Source: Sphingomonadales bacterium (GTDB lineage: Bacteria; Pseudomonadota; Alphaproteobacteria; SMXS01). Taken from it: 64,000 nt of DNA. This document shows positions 1 to 9,683 of the stretch, in pieces (position 1 is the first letter of the stretch; each line of letters opens with the position of its first letter). The stretch lies in the NCBI GenBank assembly GCA_022844405.1, contig JALHLV010000006.1:91409-155408 (forward strand), given 5' to 3'. The translations under genes and the position numbers were made by a program. The notes under the pieces were generated by a model that was not told the DNA's origin, did not search any database, and saw nothing but the letters and a program-made list of their open reading frames with translations.

Positions 1-18
1 GCGCGTGAAACCGTTCAT
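1..18 (-). CDS. 5' end of an unidentified gene (runs off the window)
   Basis: On the minus strand an ATG at 18-16 opens a frame reading M-N-G-F-T-R before the window ends. A purine-rich GGGAGAGAG lies a few bases upstream and would be a strong ribosome binding site. It lies 61 nt downstream of the NlpD-like gene on the same strand, so it may be the next member of that operon. Only six codons are visible, so no function can be given. The site also sits beside a small hairpin (CTCCCA / TGGGAG, about 28-43). Confidence 0.4.
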
Positions 19-79
19 GGACTCTCTCCCAGCAATGGGAGGCAGCCTAGCACGCGACGGTGACGGTTGATGAGAGGGT

Positions 80-1210
80 TCAGGCGGGCGGCAGGTATTG
101 GGTGGGATCGACCGCCCGGGCGCCCTGGCGCAGCTCGAAATGCAGTTGCGGCTCGCCAACCTGACCGCTCGATCCGGCACGGGCGATCGGCGCGCCCCGG
201 TTCACCGCCTGGCCGCGGCTGACCAGGATGTCGTCATTGTGGGCATAGGCCGACACCCAGCCCTGGTCGTGGCGTAGCAGGATCAGATTGCCGAAGCCCT
301 TCAGATCGTTGCCGGCATAAGCGACGGTGCCGGCGGCGGCGGCCACCACCGGGGTGCCGCGCTTGACGCGGATGTTGATGCCGTCGTTGCGCATGCCGCC
401 GTCCTTGCCGCCGAAGCCGGAGATCACCGGGCCGCGCGCCGGCCAGATGAAGCCGCCGGCCAGCGGCTTCACCGGCGGCTCGGTTCCGGTGGTGGCGGGC
501 AGCACGTCGGCGACGGACGTGGCGGGCTCGAGCACGCCGCCGGCGCGCGCCGGGATCGCCAGTATCTGGCCGACGACGATGCCGTGGGACTGGTCGATGC
601 CGTTGGCGGCCATCAGCCTGGTGATGTCGACGGAATAGCGCCGCGAGATGCCGTAGATCGTGTCGCCGGGGATGACGGAATGATGCTCGCCGCCCGGAAT
701 CTTGAGCTTCTGGCCGACCTTCAGCGTGTAGGGCGGCTGCAGGCCGTTGAGCTCGATGATCTCCCGGGCGTTCACATTGTGGCGCCGGGCGATGGCGTAG
801 ACCGTATCGCCCTGCTGGACGGTGACGGTCTTGCCGACCAGCACGCCGCCCGGCGTCGACGGCCTGGGCGCGCCAGGCGTGGCGGGCGTGGGCTCGGCCG
901 GCCTGGACGGCGCAACGGATTTGCCGCCATAGGACGGGCGCCTGGGCGGCGGCGCCATGGTGCCGCCGCCGGGAACGTCGTCGAGGGTGGTCACGCCGAC
1001 GTCCTTTCTGCCCGGCGCGGGCGCGTCGATGGGGTAGGCCGCAGCGGGCTTGTCGATGGGCTCCGGCACGGGGAACGGCGCATTGGGTCCACGCGCCGGC
1101 ACGTCGGGGGGGACGTAGCGGTATTCGATGTCGCGGCTTTCGCACGCCGCCAGGGCGGCCATGGACACGGCCACGGCGATCCCGCAAAACCTTCTGATAT
1201 TCAATCGCAT
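80..1210 (-). CDS. nlpD: NlpD/EnvC-type LysM-M23 lipoprotein
   Basis: A 376-residue lipoprotein. The start at 1210 gives a signal peptide ending in the lipobox L-A-A-C; an upstream in-frame ATG at 1252 would spoil it. After a proline-rich linker come two LysM peptidoglycan-binding modules (around residues 125-175 and 180-225) and a C-terminal M23/LytM domain. The M23 zinc ligands are degenerate: the usual HxxxD site reads NDGIN and the usual HxH reads QLH. By analogy with E. coli NlpD this suggests an amidase activator rather than a working endopeptidase (inference). It follows surE and pcm, a classic neighbourhood for nlpD. Confidence 0.88.
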   Translation of the reverse strand: MRLNIRRFCGIAVAVSMAALAACESRDIEYRYVPPDVPARGPNAPFPVPEPIDKPAAAYPIDAPAPGRKDVGVTTLDDVPGGGTMAPPPRRPSYGGKSVAPSRPAEPTPATPGAPRPSTPGGVLVGKTVTVQQGDTVYAIARRHNVNAREIIELNGLQPPYTLKVGQKLKIPGGEHHSVIPGDTIYGISRRYSVDITRLMAANGIDQSHGIVVGQILAIPARAGGVLEPATSVADVLPATTGTEPPVKPLAGGFIWPARGPVISGFGGKDGGMRNDGINIRVKRGTPVVAAAAGTVAYAGNDLKGFGNLILLRHDQGWVSAYAHNDDILVSRGQAVNRGAPIARAGSSGQVGEPQLHFELRQGARAVDPTQYLPPA

Positions 1211-1267
1211 GGCATTGATCTTAGGTACTCCGCGCCCGGGCTTCAATGCCATGCGGGTTTTACGAGC

Positions 1268-1900
1268 CTATCCTTCGGTGCCGTCGAGCATGGGGACGAA
1301 GCGCACCGGCATCAGCGGCGACGATTCGAACGAATCGCCCCGCCGGATCACCCGGGTGATGGTCTGGTTGCCCGACAGGCCGACCGGGATGATCATCATG
1401 CCGCCCTCGGTAAGCTGCTTGACCAGGTTCATGGGCACGACCGGCGCCGCGGCGGTGCCGATGATGCGGTCGAACGGCGCCACTTCCGGCCAGCCCTTGA
1501 AGCCATCGCCGAAGCGGGTCACCACGTTGCTCAGCTTGAGTTCCCTGAAGCGGTCGGAGGCTGCCTTGAGCAGATCGCGCTGGCGCTCGATGGTGTAGAC
1601 CCGTCGCACCAGCGGCGACAGCACGGCGGTCTGGTAGCCCGAGCCGGTGCCGATCTCCAGCACCAGCATGCGCCGCTGCAACTCCAGCGCCTGGGTCATG
1701 AAGGCCACGACGTAGGGCTGCGAAATGGTCTGGCCACAGGCGATGGGCAGCGCCGTGTCGTCGTAGGCGCGGTCGCGGAACGCATCCGGCACGAACAGGT
1801 CGCGCGGCACGCCCTCGACCGCCGACAGCACCGCCGTGTCGCCGATGCCGGCGCGGCGCAGCTCCATCAGCAGCCGGATCTTGTTCGACGGGTCATACAC
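1268..1900 (-). CDS. pcm: Protein-L-isoaspartate O-methyltransferase
   Basis: A 210-residue SAM-dependent enzyme that methylates isoaspartyl residues in damaged proteins so they can be repaired. The family active-site motif GQTISQPYVVAFM is intact, followed by the SAM-binding motif LEIGTGSGYQTA. Length is normal for the family. The start lies 8 nt inside the end of surE, indicating translational coupling. A second PIMT-like gene at 26689-27342 lacks the active-site motif, so this copy is the likely functional repair enzyme. Confidence 0.95.
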   Translation of the reverse strand: MYDPSNKIRLLMELRRAGIGDTAVLSAVEGVPRDLFVPDAFRDRAYDDTALPIACGQTISQPYVVAFMTQALELQRRMLVLEIGTGSGYQTAVLSPLVRRVYTIERQRDLLKAASDRFRELKLSNVVTRFGDGFKGWPEVAPFDRIIGTAAAPVVPMNLVKQLTEGGMMIIPVGLSGNQTITRVIRRGDSFESSPLMPVRFVPMLDGTEG

Positions 1901-2714
1901 GGCCGGCGACCTCCCCGGCCGCCCTCACGAGGCGCTGGCGGTCCTTTTCGTGGGTCAGGTCGAGATGGAGCGGCGTGACCGAGACGCGGCCCTGGCGCAC
2001 CGCCTTGATGTCGGTGCCGTCGACGAGATGCTCGCGCGAGCGGCGATAGCCGATCCAGTAATAGGTCTCGCCGCGGGTGTCGACGCGCTGGTCGAACTGG
2101 ATGTCGGCGGGATCGCGCATACCCTGGACGGTGATCTCCATCTCGGTCACCGCGCCGCGCCGCGCGTCGGGAAAATTGACGTTCATCAGGATTTCGGGCG
2201 CCCAGCCGACCGACACCAGCCAGCGGATCATCCGCTCCATGGCGGTTTCGGTGCCCTGCCAGTCCATCTCGGTGGCGCCGGGATAGATGGACTGGCTGAG
2301 CGCGATCGACGGGATGCCCAGCAGGGTGCCTTCCATGGCGGCGGCGACGGTGCCCGAATAGGTCACGTCCTCGCCCATGTTGGCGCCCCGGTTGACGCCG
2401 GACAGCACCAGCGTGGGCCGCTTGCCCGGAATGATCCGGTTGACGCCCAGCAGCACGCTGTCGGTGGGCGTGCCGCGCACGGCGAAGCGCCGTTCACCGA
2501 CCTGCCGGAAGCGCAGCGGCTGTGTCAGGGTCAGCGAATGGCCGGTGCCGCTCTGCTCGTATTCCGGCGCGACCACCCAGACGTCGTCGCTGAGGCGGCG
2601 GGCGATCCGCTCGAGGATTTCGATGCCGTCGGCGCTGTAGCCGTCGTCGTTGGTAACGAGGATCCGGTGCTGGGTGAGGTCGCAGGCGACATCGGGCAAC
2701 GGGAAGAAGGTCAT
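1893..2714 (-). CDS. surE: 5'/3'-nucleotidase SurE
   Basis: A 273-residue metal-dependent survival-protein nucleotidase that dephosphorylates nucleoside monophosphates. The diagnostic ILVTNDDGYSADGI metal-binding motif sits near residue 18, and SGVNRGANMGEDVTYSGTV is the second conserved block. About 17 residues precede the point where most SurE proteins start. No better ATG was seen downstream, and the ATG lies 1 nt after the serS stop, so the extension is accepted. It overlaps pcm by 8 nt. Confidence 0.95.
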   Translation of the reverse strand: MTFFPLPDVACDLTQHRILVTNDDGYSADGIEILERIARRLSDDVWVVAPEYEQSGTGHSLTLTQPLRFRQVGERRFAVRGTPTDSVLLGVNRIIPGKRPTLVLSGVNRGANMGEDVTYSGTVAAAMEGTLLGIPSIALSQSIYPGATEMDWQGTETAMERMIRWLVSVGWAPEILMNVNFPDARRGAVTEMEITVQGMRDPADIQFDQRVDTRGETYYWIGYRRSREHLVDGTDIKAVRQGRVSVTPLHLDLTHEKDRQRLVRAAGEVAGRV

Positions 2715-2715
2715 C

Positions 2716-3993
2716 TCAGCGTCCCGCCCCGATCACGTCGTGGCCGTCCATGTACGGCCGCAGCGCCTCGGGCACGGTGATGCCGCCATCGGCGCGCTGA
2801 TAGTTCTCCATGACCGCGATCAGCGTCCGGCCGACAGCGAGGCCCGAGCCGTTCAGGGTGTGGACGAAGCGGGTCTGCTTTTCGCCGTCCTCGCGGAAGC
2901 GGGCCTTCATGCGGCGCGCCTGGTAGTCGCCGGTGTTCGAGCAGGACGAGATTTCCCGGTAACGGCCCTGGCCAGGCAGCCAGACCTCGAGATCGTAGGT
3001 CTTGCGCGCGCCCGCGCCGGTATCGCCCGAGCACAGGATCATCACCCGGTAGGCGAGGCCCAGGCGCTTTAGCACCTCCTCGGCGCAGGCGGTGAGCCGC
3101 AGGTGCTCGGCCTCGGAGTCTTCGGGCCGGGTGATGCTGACCAGCTCGACCTTCTTGAACTGGTGCTGGCGGATCATGCCGCGGGTGTCCTTGCCGGCAG
3201 CGCCCGCTTCCGACCGGAAGCACGGCGACAGCGCGGTGACGCGGATCGGCAGGTCGACGGCGTCGAGGATCTGTTCGCGGACCAGATTGGTCAACGTCAT
3301 CTCCGAGGTCGAGATCAGCCAGAAATCATTGGTCGTGTGGAACATGTCCTCGGCCGACTTGGGCAACTGGCCGGTGCCGTAGGCCGCCTCGGTGCGCACC
3401 ATCAGCGGCGTGTCGCATTCGGTGTAGCCGAATTCGGTGGTGTGCAGGTCGAGCATGAAGGCGCCGAGGGCGCGCTCGAGCCGGGCGAGCTGGCCCTTCA
3501 GCACCACGAAGCGCGACCCCGACATGCGCGCGGCGGCGTCGAAGTCCATCAGGCCCATGGCCTCGCCCAGCGCGGCGTGATCCTTCGGCTCGAAATCGAA
3601 CGAGGGCGGCGTGCCGATCCGGCGCAGCTCCACATTGGCGGTCTCGTCGGGTCCGTCGGGCACGTCGTCGTCGAGATGGTTCGGGACGGCGGCCAGCAGG
3701 TCGTCCAGCTCGGCCTGCAGGGCGCGCTCGCGCTCCTCGCCGTCCTGGATCTCGGTCTTCAGCGCGCCGACCGCGTCGAGGACCGCCTGAACGTCCTCGC
3801 CTCTCGACTTGGCGATGCCGATTTCCTTCGACCTGGTGTTGCGTTCCGCCTGGGCTTCCTGCAGCCGCGTCTTCAGCGCGCGGAGCGACGAATCGAGGCC
3901 GATCACCTGCCGCGACAAGGGCTGACGGCCGCGCCGCGCGAGGCCCTTGTCGAAGATTTCAGGGTTCTCCCGGATCCATTTGATGTCGAGCAT
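2716..3993 (-). CDS. serS: Seryl-tRNA synthetase
   Basis: A 425-residue class II aminoacyl-tRNA synthetase that charges tRNA-Ser (and tRNA-Sec where present). It starts [12 protein letters not shown] and has the N-terminal antiparallel coiled-coil arm (about residues 30-105) that holds the tRNA. The catalytic core follows: motif 2 around [20 protein letters not shown] and motif 3 near the C-terminus ([18 protein letters not shown]). Length is typical. It lies between tatC and surE on the same strand. Confidence 0.97.
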   Translation of the reverse strand: MLDIKWIRENPEIFDKGLARRGRQPLSRQVIGLDSSLRALKTRLQEAQAERNTRSKEIGIAKSRGEDVQAVLDAVGALKTEIQDGEERERALQAELDDLLAAVPNHLDDDVPDGPDETANVELRRIGTPPSFDFEPKDHAALGEAMGLMDFDAAARMSGSRFVVLKGQLARLERALGAFMLDLHTTEFGYTECDTPLMVRTEAAYGTGQLPKSAEDMFHTTNDFWLISTSEMTLTNLVREQILDAVDLPIRVTALSPCFRSEAGAAGKDTRGMIRQHQFKKVELVSITRPEDSEAEHLRLTACAEEVLKRLGLAYRVMILCSGDTGAGARKTYDLEVWLPGQGRYREISSCSNTGDYQARRMKARFREDGEKQTRFVHTLNGSGLAVGRTLIAVMENYQRADGGITVPEALRPYMDGHDVIGAGR

Positions 3994-4066
3994 GGAGGCG
4001 CGTTTCGCTTGGCGGTGGACAGCCTGTATAGCCGGGCGGCTTCGCCCCGTCCAGCCACGCTCCGGG

Positions 4067-4867
4067 TTAAATTTCGGCCGCCGCCGCGCGCTTCTTTTCG
4101 GTCAGCCGGACCATGATGATGGAGGCTTCGTAGAGCAGGCAGACCGGCAGCGCCAGCGCGCACTGGCTGAACACGTCGGGCGGCGTCAGCACCGCGGCGA
4201 CGATGAAGATCAGGATGATGGCGTATTTGCGCTTATCCCTCAGCCAGCTCGAACTGATGATGCCCACATAGCCCAGCAGCGTCAGCGCCACCGGCACCAG
4301 GAACATCACGCCGAAGGCGAAGATCAGCTTCATGGACAGGTCGAGATACTCGTTGACCTTGCCCTCGAACTGGATCGGCAGGCCGCCGGTTTCCACGGCC
4401 GGTGTCTGGAAGCTGAGGAAGAAGGTCCAGGCCAGAGGAAACACCACGTAATAGGCCATGGCCGCGCCGGCGGTGAACAGGACGGGCGTGGCGACGAGGA
4501 ACGGCAGGAAGGCGCGGCGCTCGTTCTTGTAGAGGCCGGGGGCGACGAACGCCCAGACCTGCACGGCGACGAGCGGGAACGACAGCATGATCGCGGCGAA
4601 GAACGCCACCTTGATATGGACCAGCATGGCCTCGGTCAGGCCGGTATAGATCAGCCGCCGGCCGGGCTGGTCCTTCAGGGCGTCGGACAGCGGCCGCACC
4701 AGGAACTCGTAGATATCCAGGGCGAAATACAGGCTGATGGCGAACACGACGACGAAGCCGAGCACCGAATAGATCAGCCGCTTGCGCAGCTCGATCAGGT
4801 GCTCGATCAGCGGCGCGCGCGTGCCCTCCAGTTCGTCGGTCTCTCCGGCCGCGGCGTTCTCGGTCAC
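4067..4867 (-). CDS. tatC: Twin-arginine translocase subunit TatC
   Basis: A 266-residue inner-membrane protein with six predicted membrane segments. It is the TatC component that recognises twin-arginine signal peptides together with TatB and exports folded proteins. The N-terminus has the conserved [13 protein letters not shown] cytoplasmic segment, and the family motif ending in [12 protein letters not shown] is near the C-terminus. Its ATG overlaps the tatB stop by 4 nt (ATGA). Confidence 0.97.
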   Translation of the reverse strand: MTENAAAGETDELEGTRAPLIEHLIELRKRLIYSVLGFVVVFAISLYFALDIYEFLVRPLSDALKDQPGRRLIYTGLTEAMLVHIKVAFFAAIMLSFPLVAVQVWAFVAPGLYKNERRAFLPFLVATPVLFTAGAAMAYYVVFPLAWTFFLSFQTPAVETGGLPIQFEGKVNEYLDLSMKLIFAFGVMFLVPVALTLLGYVGIISSSWLRDKRKYAIILIFIVAAVLTPPDVFSQCALALPVCLLYEASIIMVRLTEKKRAAAAEI

Positions 4868-5286
4868 GGCGTTCCCTGCCCTTCTGGCTTTGGCGCCGGC
4901 TGGGCAGGCGCGGAATCGATCGTGGCTTTGGTCACGGGCGGTGGCGTTTCGCCGGTCTCGGGGGCGGCCAGTTGGGGCGGCGCCGGGGCGTTTTTCGGGT
5001 CGTTGACGACGGCCGGCTTGCTGTTGCCGACGGGGTCGAGCAGGTCGTCGAAGTTGCCCTGCCCCTTCATGGCGCGGCGGGTCTTGTCGACCGCGTCGCG
5101 CAGCTCCTGCAGCTCGGATTCGCGGACGTAGTCGTTCACCGTGCCCATGAACTCGTCGACCATGCGTCGCATTTTGGCGATGCTGCGCGCGAAGCCGCGC
5201 ACGACGCGCGGCAGGTCCTTCGGCCCGACCACCACGAGCGCGACGATCACGATCACCAGCAGTTCGGGGAGGCCGACGTCAAACAT
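4864..5286 (-). CDS. tatB: Twin-arginine translocase subunit TatB
   Basis: A 140-residue single-span membrane protein. It starts MFDVGLPELLVIVIVALVVV, followed by the GPKDLPRVVRGFARSIAKMR hinge and amphipathic helix typical of TatB. A variable proline/alanine-rich cytoplasmic tail follows. TatB partners TatC in recognising Tat substrates. It lies between tatA (20 nt gap) and tatC (4 nt overlap). Confidence 0.95.
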   Translation of the reverse strand: MFDVGLPELLVIVIVALVVVGPKDLPRVVRGFARSIAKMRRMVDEFMGTVNDYVRESELQELRDAVDKTRRAMKGQGNFDDLLDPVGNSKPAVVNDPKNAPAPPQLAAPETGETPPPVTKATIDSAPAQPAPKPEGQGTP

Positions 5287-5306
5287 GGTTTACGCTTGTG
5301 CCCGGC

Positions 5307-5540
5307 TCAGGTCTTGGCCGCGTCGTCCTTACGCGGCGTCACGTCGGTCAGCGAGGCGTCCTGGTCGAGCTGACGGGTGTCCTGCGGCTTCGCGGGCGGC
5401 GGGTCGTCCTCGGACATACCCTTGCGGAAGCTTTTGATGCCCTTGGCCACGTCACCCATCATGCCCGAAATCTTGCCGCGCCCGAACAGCAGCACGACGA
5501 TCAGGACGATGATGAGGATTTCTGTCCAGCCGAGATTCAC
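5307..5540 (-). CDS. tatA: Twin-arginine translocase subunit TatA (GTG start)
   Basis: A 77-residue pore-forming Tat component: one membrane helix ([20 protein letters not shown]), then the amphipathic helix [14 protein letters not shown] and an acidic tail. A longer frame opens upstream at 5621, but residues 1-27 are not TatA-like. A GTG at 5540 directly before NLGWTEIL has a GGAGT sequence about 8 nt upstream, so GTG is the chosen start. It is first in tatABC, 105 nt after scpB. Confidence 0.92.
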   Translation of the reverse strand: MNLGWTEILIIVLIVVLLFGRGKISGMMGDVAKGIKSFRKGMSEDDPPPAKPQDTRQLDQDASLTDVTPRKDDAAKT

Positions 5541-5645
5541 ACGCTGTACTCCGATTGCCGAAACTCGCGGCGTCCTTGCGCCATTTGCCAGACAAATAGG
5601 CCCGAACGGCTGCCAGCACAAGGCGAACCGATCTGGGCGAACCCG

Positions 5646-6278
5646 TCAGCCGCGTCCGGCCTCGACCGGATCGTCGAACGGCAGCCGCACCTCCTCCTCG
5701 GTATCTTCCTCGACCTCGTCGATGGGCAGCAGGCGGAAGCTTTCGGGCGGCTCGGTGTCGAGCAGGCCGGCGGCCTTGAGCTCGTCGATACCGGGCAGAT
5801 CCTTCACCGACTCCAGCCCGAACTCGATCAGGAACTGCTCGGAGACGCCGTAGGTAACCGGCTTGCCGGGCGTCTGGCGCCGACCCATGATCCGCACCCA
5901 GCCGATCTCCATCAGCAGGTCGACGGTGCCCTTGCTGACGGTGACGCCGCGGATGTCCTCGATCTCGGCGCGGGTGGCCGGCTGGTGATAGGCGATGATG
6001 GCGAGCGTCTCCTGCGCCGCGCGCGACAGCCGGCGCTCTTCCTGCACCTCCTGCTGCAGCAGAAACGCCAGGTCGGGCGCGGTCTGGAACATCCATTTGC
6101 CGGCGCGCCGCACCAGGTTCACGCCGCGCCGCGCGTACATCTCCTGCAACTCGGCGAGCAGCGGGCCGACTTCGGGATGGCCTGGCAGGCGCTGGACGAT
6201 GCTTTCCTCGTCGAGCGGCTCGGCGGCGGCGAACAGCAGCGCCTCGACCATGCGGAGATGTTCCAGATGTTCGGTCAT
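5646..6278 (-). CDS. scpB: Segregation and condensation protein ScpB
   Basis: A 210-residue winged-helix protein that dimerises and binds ScpA in the SMC-ScpAB condensin complex, which compacts and separates the chromosome. Family features seen: the N-terminal LRMVEALLFAAAEPLDE, the AQETLAIIAYHQPATRAEIEDIRG winged-helix segment, and RRQTPGKPVTYGVSEQFL. An acidic tail follows. Its ATG overlaps the scpA stop by 4 nt, so the two subunits are probably translated together. Confidence 0.95.
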   Translation of the reverse strand: MTEHLEHLRMVEALLFAAAEPLDEESIVQRLPGHPEVGPLLAELQEMYARRGVNLVRRAGKWMFQTAPDLAFLLQQEVQEERRLSRAAQETLAIIAYHQPATRAEIEDIRGVTVSKGTVDLLMEIGWVRIMGRRQTPGKPVTYGVSEQFLIEFGLESVKDLPGIDELKAAGLLDTEPPESFRLLPIDEVEEDTEEEVRLPFDDPVEAGRG

Positions 6279-7078
6279 TCGTCCTGTCCCGCCGCGCGCA
6301 CGCGCGACCGCATCAGCAGCGGCCCGAAGGTCTCGGTCTGCCGCAGCTCGATCTTGCCCTGACGGGCATATTCCAGCGCCGCCGCGAAGGTCGAGGCCAG
6401 CGCCGAGCGCGACAGTGCCATGTCGCTCATGGCCGGCGGCAGGAACTGCCGCAGGCTGGTCCAGTCGGGAACGTGGCCGACCAGCCGCTCCAGCCGGCGC
6501 AGCGCATCCTCCATGGTGAACACGGGGCGGCGGCGTATCTGGTAGTCGTCCTTGACCTCGTTACGCGCCGTCTGCGCCGCATAGGCGCGCAGCAGGCCGT
6601 AGAGATCGGCGATATAGGCCGACTTGCGGATCACCCGGATGCCTTCCGGCAGGCCGCGCAGGAACACGTCGCGGCCGACGCGGTGACGCGACATCAGCAC
6701 CGAGGCGCGCCCGCGCATGGCTTCGAGCCGGCGCAGGCGGAACGCCAGGTGCGCGGCCAGCTCTTCGCCGCTCGGTTCGTCGCCCGATTCCTCGGCGGGC
6801 AGCAGCAGACGGGATTTCAGATAGGCGAGCCAGGCCGCCATCACCAGGTAATCGGCGGCCAGCTCCAGCCGGATGCGGCGGGCGGCGGCGATGAACTCCA
6901 GATATTGCTCGGCGAGCTGCAGGATCGAGATCGCCGCCAGATCGACCTTCTGGTTGCGCGCCAGCATCAGCAGCACGTCGAGCGGCCCTTCCCAGCCGTC
7001 GATGTTCAGCACGAACTGCTCCGCCGCGGGGCGGGCCGGCTCCTCGAAGGATATGATGCTGCCCGAAGGGTCGCTCAC
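6275..7078 (-). CDS. scpA: Segregation and condensation protein ScpA
   Basis: A 267-residue kleisin subunit of the SMC condensin. The N-terminal NIDGWEGPLDVLLMLARNQK and the LAADYLVMAAWLAYLKSRLLL helix are family signatures. The C-terminal winged-helix segment (FAAALEYARQGKIELRQTETFGPL, written here only in outline) closes the SMC head. It is coupled to scpB by an ATGA overlap and preceded by the M50 protease gene with a 7 nt gap. Confidence 0.95.
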   Translation of the reverse strand: MSDPSGSIISFEEPARPAAEQFVLNIDGWEGPLDVLLMLARNQKVDLAAISILQLAEQYLEFIAAARRIRLELAADYLVMAAWLAYLKSRLLLPAEESGDEPSGEELAAHLAFRLRRLEAMRGRASVLMSRHRVGRDVFLRGLPEGIRVIRKSAYIADLYGLLRAYAAQTARNEVKDDYQIRRRPVFTMEDALRRLERLVGHVPDWTSLRQFLPPAMSDMALSRSALASTFAAALEYARQGKIELRQTETFGPLLMRSRVRAAGQDE

Positions 7079-7085
7079 TCAGGCC

Positions 7086-7763
7086 TCAGACGAACAGGAA
7101 CACTTTGTCGATGGCACTATACAGGAATTTCACCACCGGTTGGATGATTGCCCATACCGGGTGAAAGTTGGTACCGAAAGCCTCGTTGATCAGCGACGGC
7201 ACGAGCAGCAGGCCGAAGATGATGAACAGGCCGTAGCGTTCGACGCTCGCCAGGGGCCGCGCCAGCGTCACAGGCAGCAGGCCGACGGCGACTCGTCCGC
7301 CGTCGAGCGGCGGCAGCGGGATCATATTGAACACCATCAGCACCACGTTCGCGGCGATACCGATCTGCGCCATGTCCGCGAACCAGATCTGGATGCCGCC
7401 CGACATGAAGGCGCCAAGGTTCGACAAGATCGCCCAGCCGATGGCCATGAACAGGTTCACCGCGGGTCCGGCCGCAGCCACCCAGACCATGTCGCGCTTG
7501 GGGTTTTCAAGATTCAGGAAATTCACCGGCACCGGCTTGGCGAAGCCGAAAGGAGGCAGGCCGGCGAGCAACAGAATTCCCGGCAGCAGGACAGTGCCGA
7601 ATGGATCCACATGCTTCAGGGGATTGAGGGTCAGCCTGCCCGCCCGCGCGGCGGTATCGTCGCCATGCTGGCGGGCGACATAGCCGTGGGCCACCTCGTG
7701 CACGGTGATCGCCAGCACCACGGGGATGATGGCCGCCGAGATCATGTAGAGGGTTTCGTTCAT
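7086..7763 (-). CDS. M50-family (site-2-like) membrane metalloprotease
   Basis: A 225-residue multi-span membrane protein of the short S2P/M50 type. The zinc motif HEVAH is at about residue 22 (ITVHEVAHGYVA), and the third zinc ligand is in the conserved NMIPLPPLDGGRV near residue 145. There is no PDZ domain, as expected for the short subfamily. Substrate unknown. It is translationally linked to nagZ (TGATG, 1 nt overlap) and closely followed by scpA, so it is embedded in the nagZ-scpA order. Confidence 0.9.
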   Translation of the reverse strand: MNETLYMISAAIIPVVLAITVHEVAHGYVARQHGDDTAARAGRLTLNPLKHVDPFGTVLLPGILLLAGLPPFGFAKPVPVNFLNLENPKRDMVWVAAAGPAVNLFMAIGWAILSNLGAFMSGGIQIWFADMAQIGIAANVVLMVFNMIPLPPLDGGRVAVGLLPVTLARPLASVERYGLFIIFGLLLVPSLINEAFGTNFHPVWAIIQPVVKFLYSAIDKVFLFV

Positions 7764-8794
7764 CAGCCTCCGACGCGGGCGAGCAGCGCGTCCCTTTCCC
7801 AGGCGCCGGCTTCGCGGTCGAACGGCTTGGGTGGTGCCAGCCAGCTCATCGCCCGAGTCAGCCGCCGCAACGTGGCGGGCGACGCGCGCTCCAGGCCGCC
7901 GGCGACGGCGACCATGTCGTCATAGTCGCCGTTGCAATGCAGCGCCAGGTCGCAGCCGGCCTGCTGGGAGGCGAAGGCGCGCTCCGCCAGGGTGCCGCTG
8001 AGCGCCTGCATGTTGAGGTCGTCCGACATCAACGCGCCGTCGAAGCCGATAATCTTGCGGATGACGCCGTCGATCACCGCGCGCGACGTGGTCGCCGGGA
8101 AATCCGGATCAATGTCGGCATAGATCACATGGGCGGTCATGGCGAAGGGCGCGTCGCGAAGGGCCTTGAACGGCGCGAAGTCGGTCCGGCGCAGGGTGGC
8201 CGCCTTCGTCGCCACCGTCGGCAGCGCGATATGGGTGTCGGCCGCGGCCCGGCCGTGGCCGGGAATATGCTTGATCACCGGCAGGACGCCGCCGTCGATC
8301 AGGCCCGCGGAGGCCTCGCGTCCAAGCTGGGCGACGGTGTCGGCGTGGCGGGCGTAGGCGCGGTCGCCGATGACGTCGTGGCCGCCGCGCGCCGGTACGT
8401 CGAGCACCGGCAAGCAATCGACGGTGATGCCGAGCTCGTGCAGGTCCGCCGCGATCAGCCGCGAGTTCAGGTAGATGGCGCGCCTGGCCGCCGCCGGATC
8501 GAGCTTGAACAACCGCCCGAACACCGCGCCGCGCGGATAGGTGGGCCAGTGCGGCGGGCGCAGCCGCGCCACCCGGCCGCCCTCCTGGTCGATCAGGATC
8601 GGGCACGGATTGGCCGCCGCCAGGGGTTTCAGGGACCCGGTGAGCGCCCGGACCTGGTCGGGATCGCCGATATTGCGTGCGAACAGGATGAAGCCGAACG
8701 GCTTGACCTGCTGGAAGAATGCCCGCTCGCGGTCGGTCAGGGTCTTGCCGGAGACGCCGAAGATGGCGGGACAGAGCGATGGATCAATTGGCAT
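7763..8794 (-). CDS. nagZ: Beta-N-acetylhexosaminidase NagZ (GH3)
   Basis: A 343-residue cytoplasmic enzyme that removes N-acetylglucosamine from anhydromuropeptides during peptidoglycan recycling. Seen: KHIPGHGRAAADTHIALP, the GH3 catalytic H/D loop, and MSDDLNMQALSG with the nucleophilic aspartate. ILIDQEGGRVARL is the substrate-binding block. The start at 8794 (MPIDPSLCPAIFG) is preferred to an upstream ATG at 8839, which lies deep in the preceding gene. It overlaps the SPOR gene by 11 nt and the M50 gene by 1 nt. Confidence 0.94.
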   Translation of the reverse strand: MPIDPSLCPAIFGVSGKTLTDRERAFFQQVKPFGFILFARNIGDPDQVRALTGSLKPLAAANPCPILIDQEGGRVARLRPPHWPTYPRGAVFGRLFKLDPAAARRAIYLNSRLIAADLHELGITVDCLPVLDVPARGGHDVIGDRAYARHADTVAQLGREASAGLIDGGVLPVIKHIPGHGRAAADTHIALPTVATKAATLRRTDFAPFKALRDAPFAMTAHVIYADIDPDFPATTSRAVIDGVIRKIIGFDGALMSDDLNMQALSGTLAERAFASQQAGCDLALHCNGDYDDMVAVAGGLERASPATLRRLTRAMSWLAPPKPFDREAGAWERDALLARVGG

Positions 8795-9683
8795 TGACGA
8801 TGCAATCCCGTCCCTGGGCCTTGAGCTGGGCACAGACATCCACAGCGGCGCTTCGCTCGGCGAACGGGCCGATCACCAGCCGGTAGAGATCGCCCTTGCC
8901 CGGCGCGTTGAACTTGATCACCTGCGGCGTCAGGCCGGCGACCACGGCGCCCTGCTTGCGCTGAACCTGGGCCCATGAATCCAGGGCGCCGGCCTCGCTG
9001 CCATAGGCGCCGAGCTGGACGACCGGCGACTTGCCGCCAGCCGGCGCGACCTCGACGATCTCGGCCGCGACGGGTTTGGCCTCGACCGCCGGAACGGGCG
9101 GCGCGGTCGCCGTGGCTGGCGGAGTCAGCGGCTGCTGCACGATCACCGGCTTGGGACCGGCCGGACCGGCCTTGGCGACGGGCAGCGTCGCCGGATCGGC
9201 GGGTTTCCCCGGCGCCGTGGCCGGCTGGGCGCCTGGAAGCGACGGCGCTTGCGCGAGCGGCTGGACGGCTTCGGGTGGAGGCGCCGGCGGCGGCTCGGGG
9301 GCCGGCGGCACGAACTTGCGGACCGGAACCGACTCGGGCCGGGCCTGGGGCGCTTCCGGTTCGTCGCCCAGTATGTCCTCGGTGTCCGTGGTCCTGCCGA
9401 CGGCCTCGTTGAACACCAGCTTGTCTTGGTCGGGGATGATCTCGCCGCCCGGATTGTCCGGTTTCACCTTGTAGGGCGTGGTGTCGGCCTCGACGGTGCG
9501 GACCGGGCCGATGGAGCCGCTGCTGCCGCTGGTGTAGGCGTACCAGACGACACCGCCGAACAGCGCCAGGCTGAGCACGGCGACGGCCCATTTCCACCAG
9601 GCGCCGCCTTCGGCCTCCTCGGGCGCATCATCCCAGCGCGACTCGTCGTCCTGCAGGAAGTCGCCGTCGGGCCGGTATGGCAC
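8784..9683 (-). CDS. SPOR-domain membrane protein (GTG start)
   Basis: A 299-residue bitopic protein. It has an acidic cytoplasmic N-terminus, one membrane helix near residues 29-50, a long Pro/Ala-rich periplasmic linker and a C-terminal SPOR domain (about 220-299, starting VVQLGAYGSEAGAL). SPOR domains bind septal peptidoglycan stripped of stem peptides, so a division-site role is likely. The start codon is GTG, overlapping the argS TAG by 1 nt. GGAGGAG eight bases upstream supports this start. Conserved neighbour of argS and nagZ in alphaproteobacteria. Confidence 0.9.
   Translation of the reverse strand: MPYRPDGDFLQDDESRWDDAPEEAEGGAWWKWAVAVLSLALFGGVVWYAYTSGSSGSIGPVRTVEADTTPYKVKPDNPGGEIIPDQDKLVFNEAVGRTTDTEDILGDEPEAPQARPESVPVRKFVPPAPEPPPAPPPEAVQPLAQAPSLPGAQPATAPGKPADPATLPVAKAGPAGPKPVIVQQPLTPPATATAPPVPAVEAKPVAAEIVEVAPAGGKSPVVQLGAYGSEAGALDSWAQVQRKQGAVVAGLTPQVIKFNAPGKGDLYRLVIGPFAERSAAVDVCAQLKAQGRDCIVNAN

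Noticed and set aside
584..1978. Long plus-strand open frame over nlpD and pcm
   Set aside because: High GC gives long antisense frames. The minus-strand genes have clear domains and motifs.
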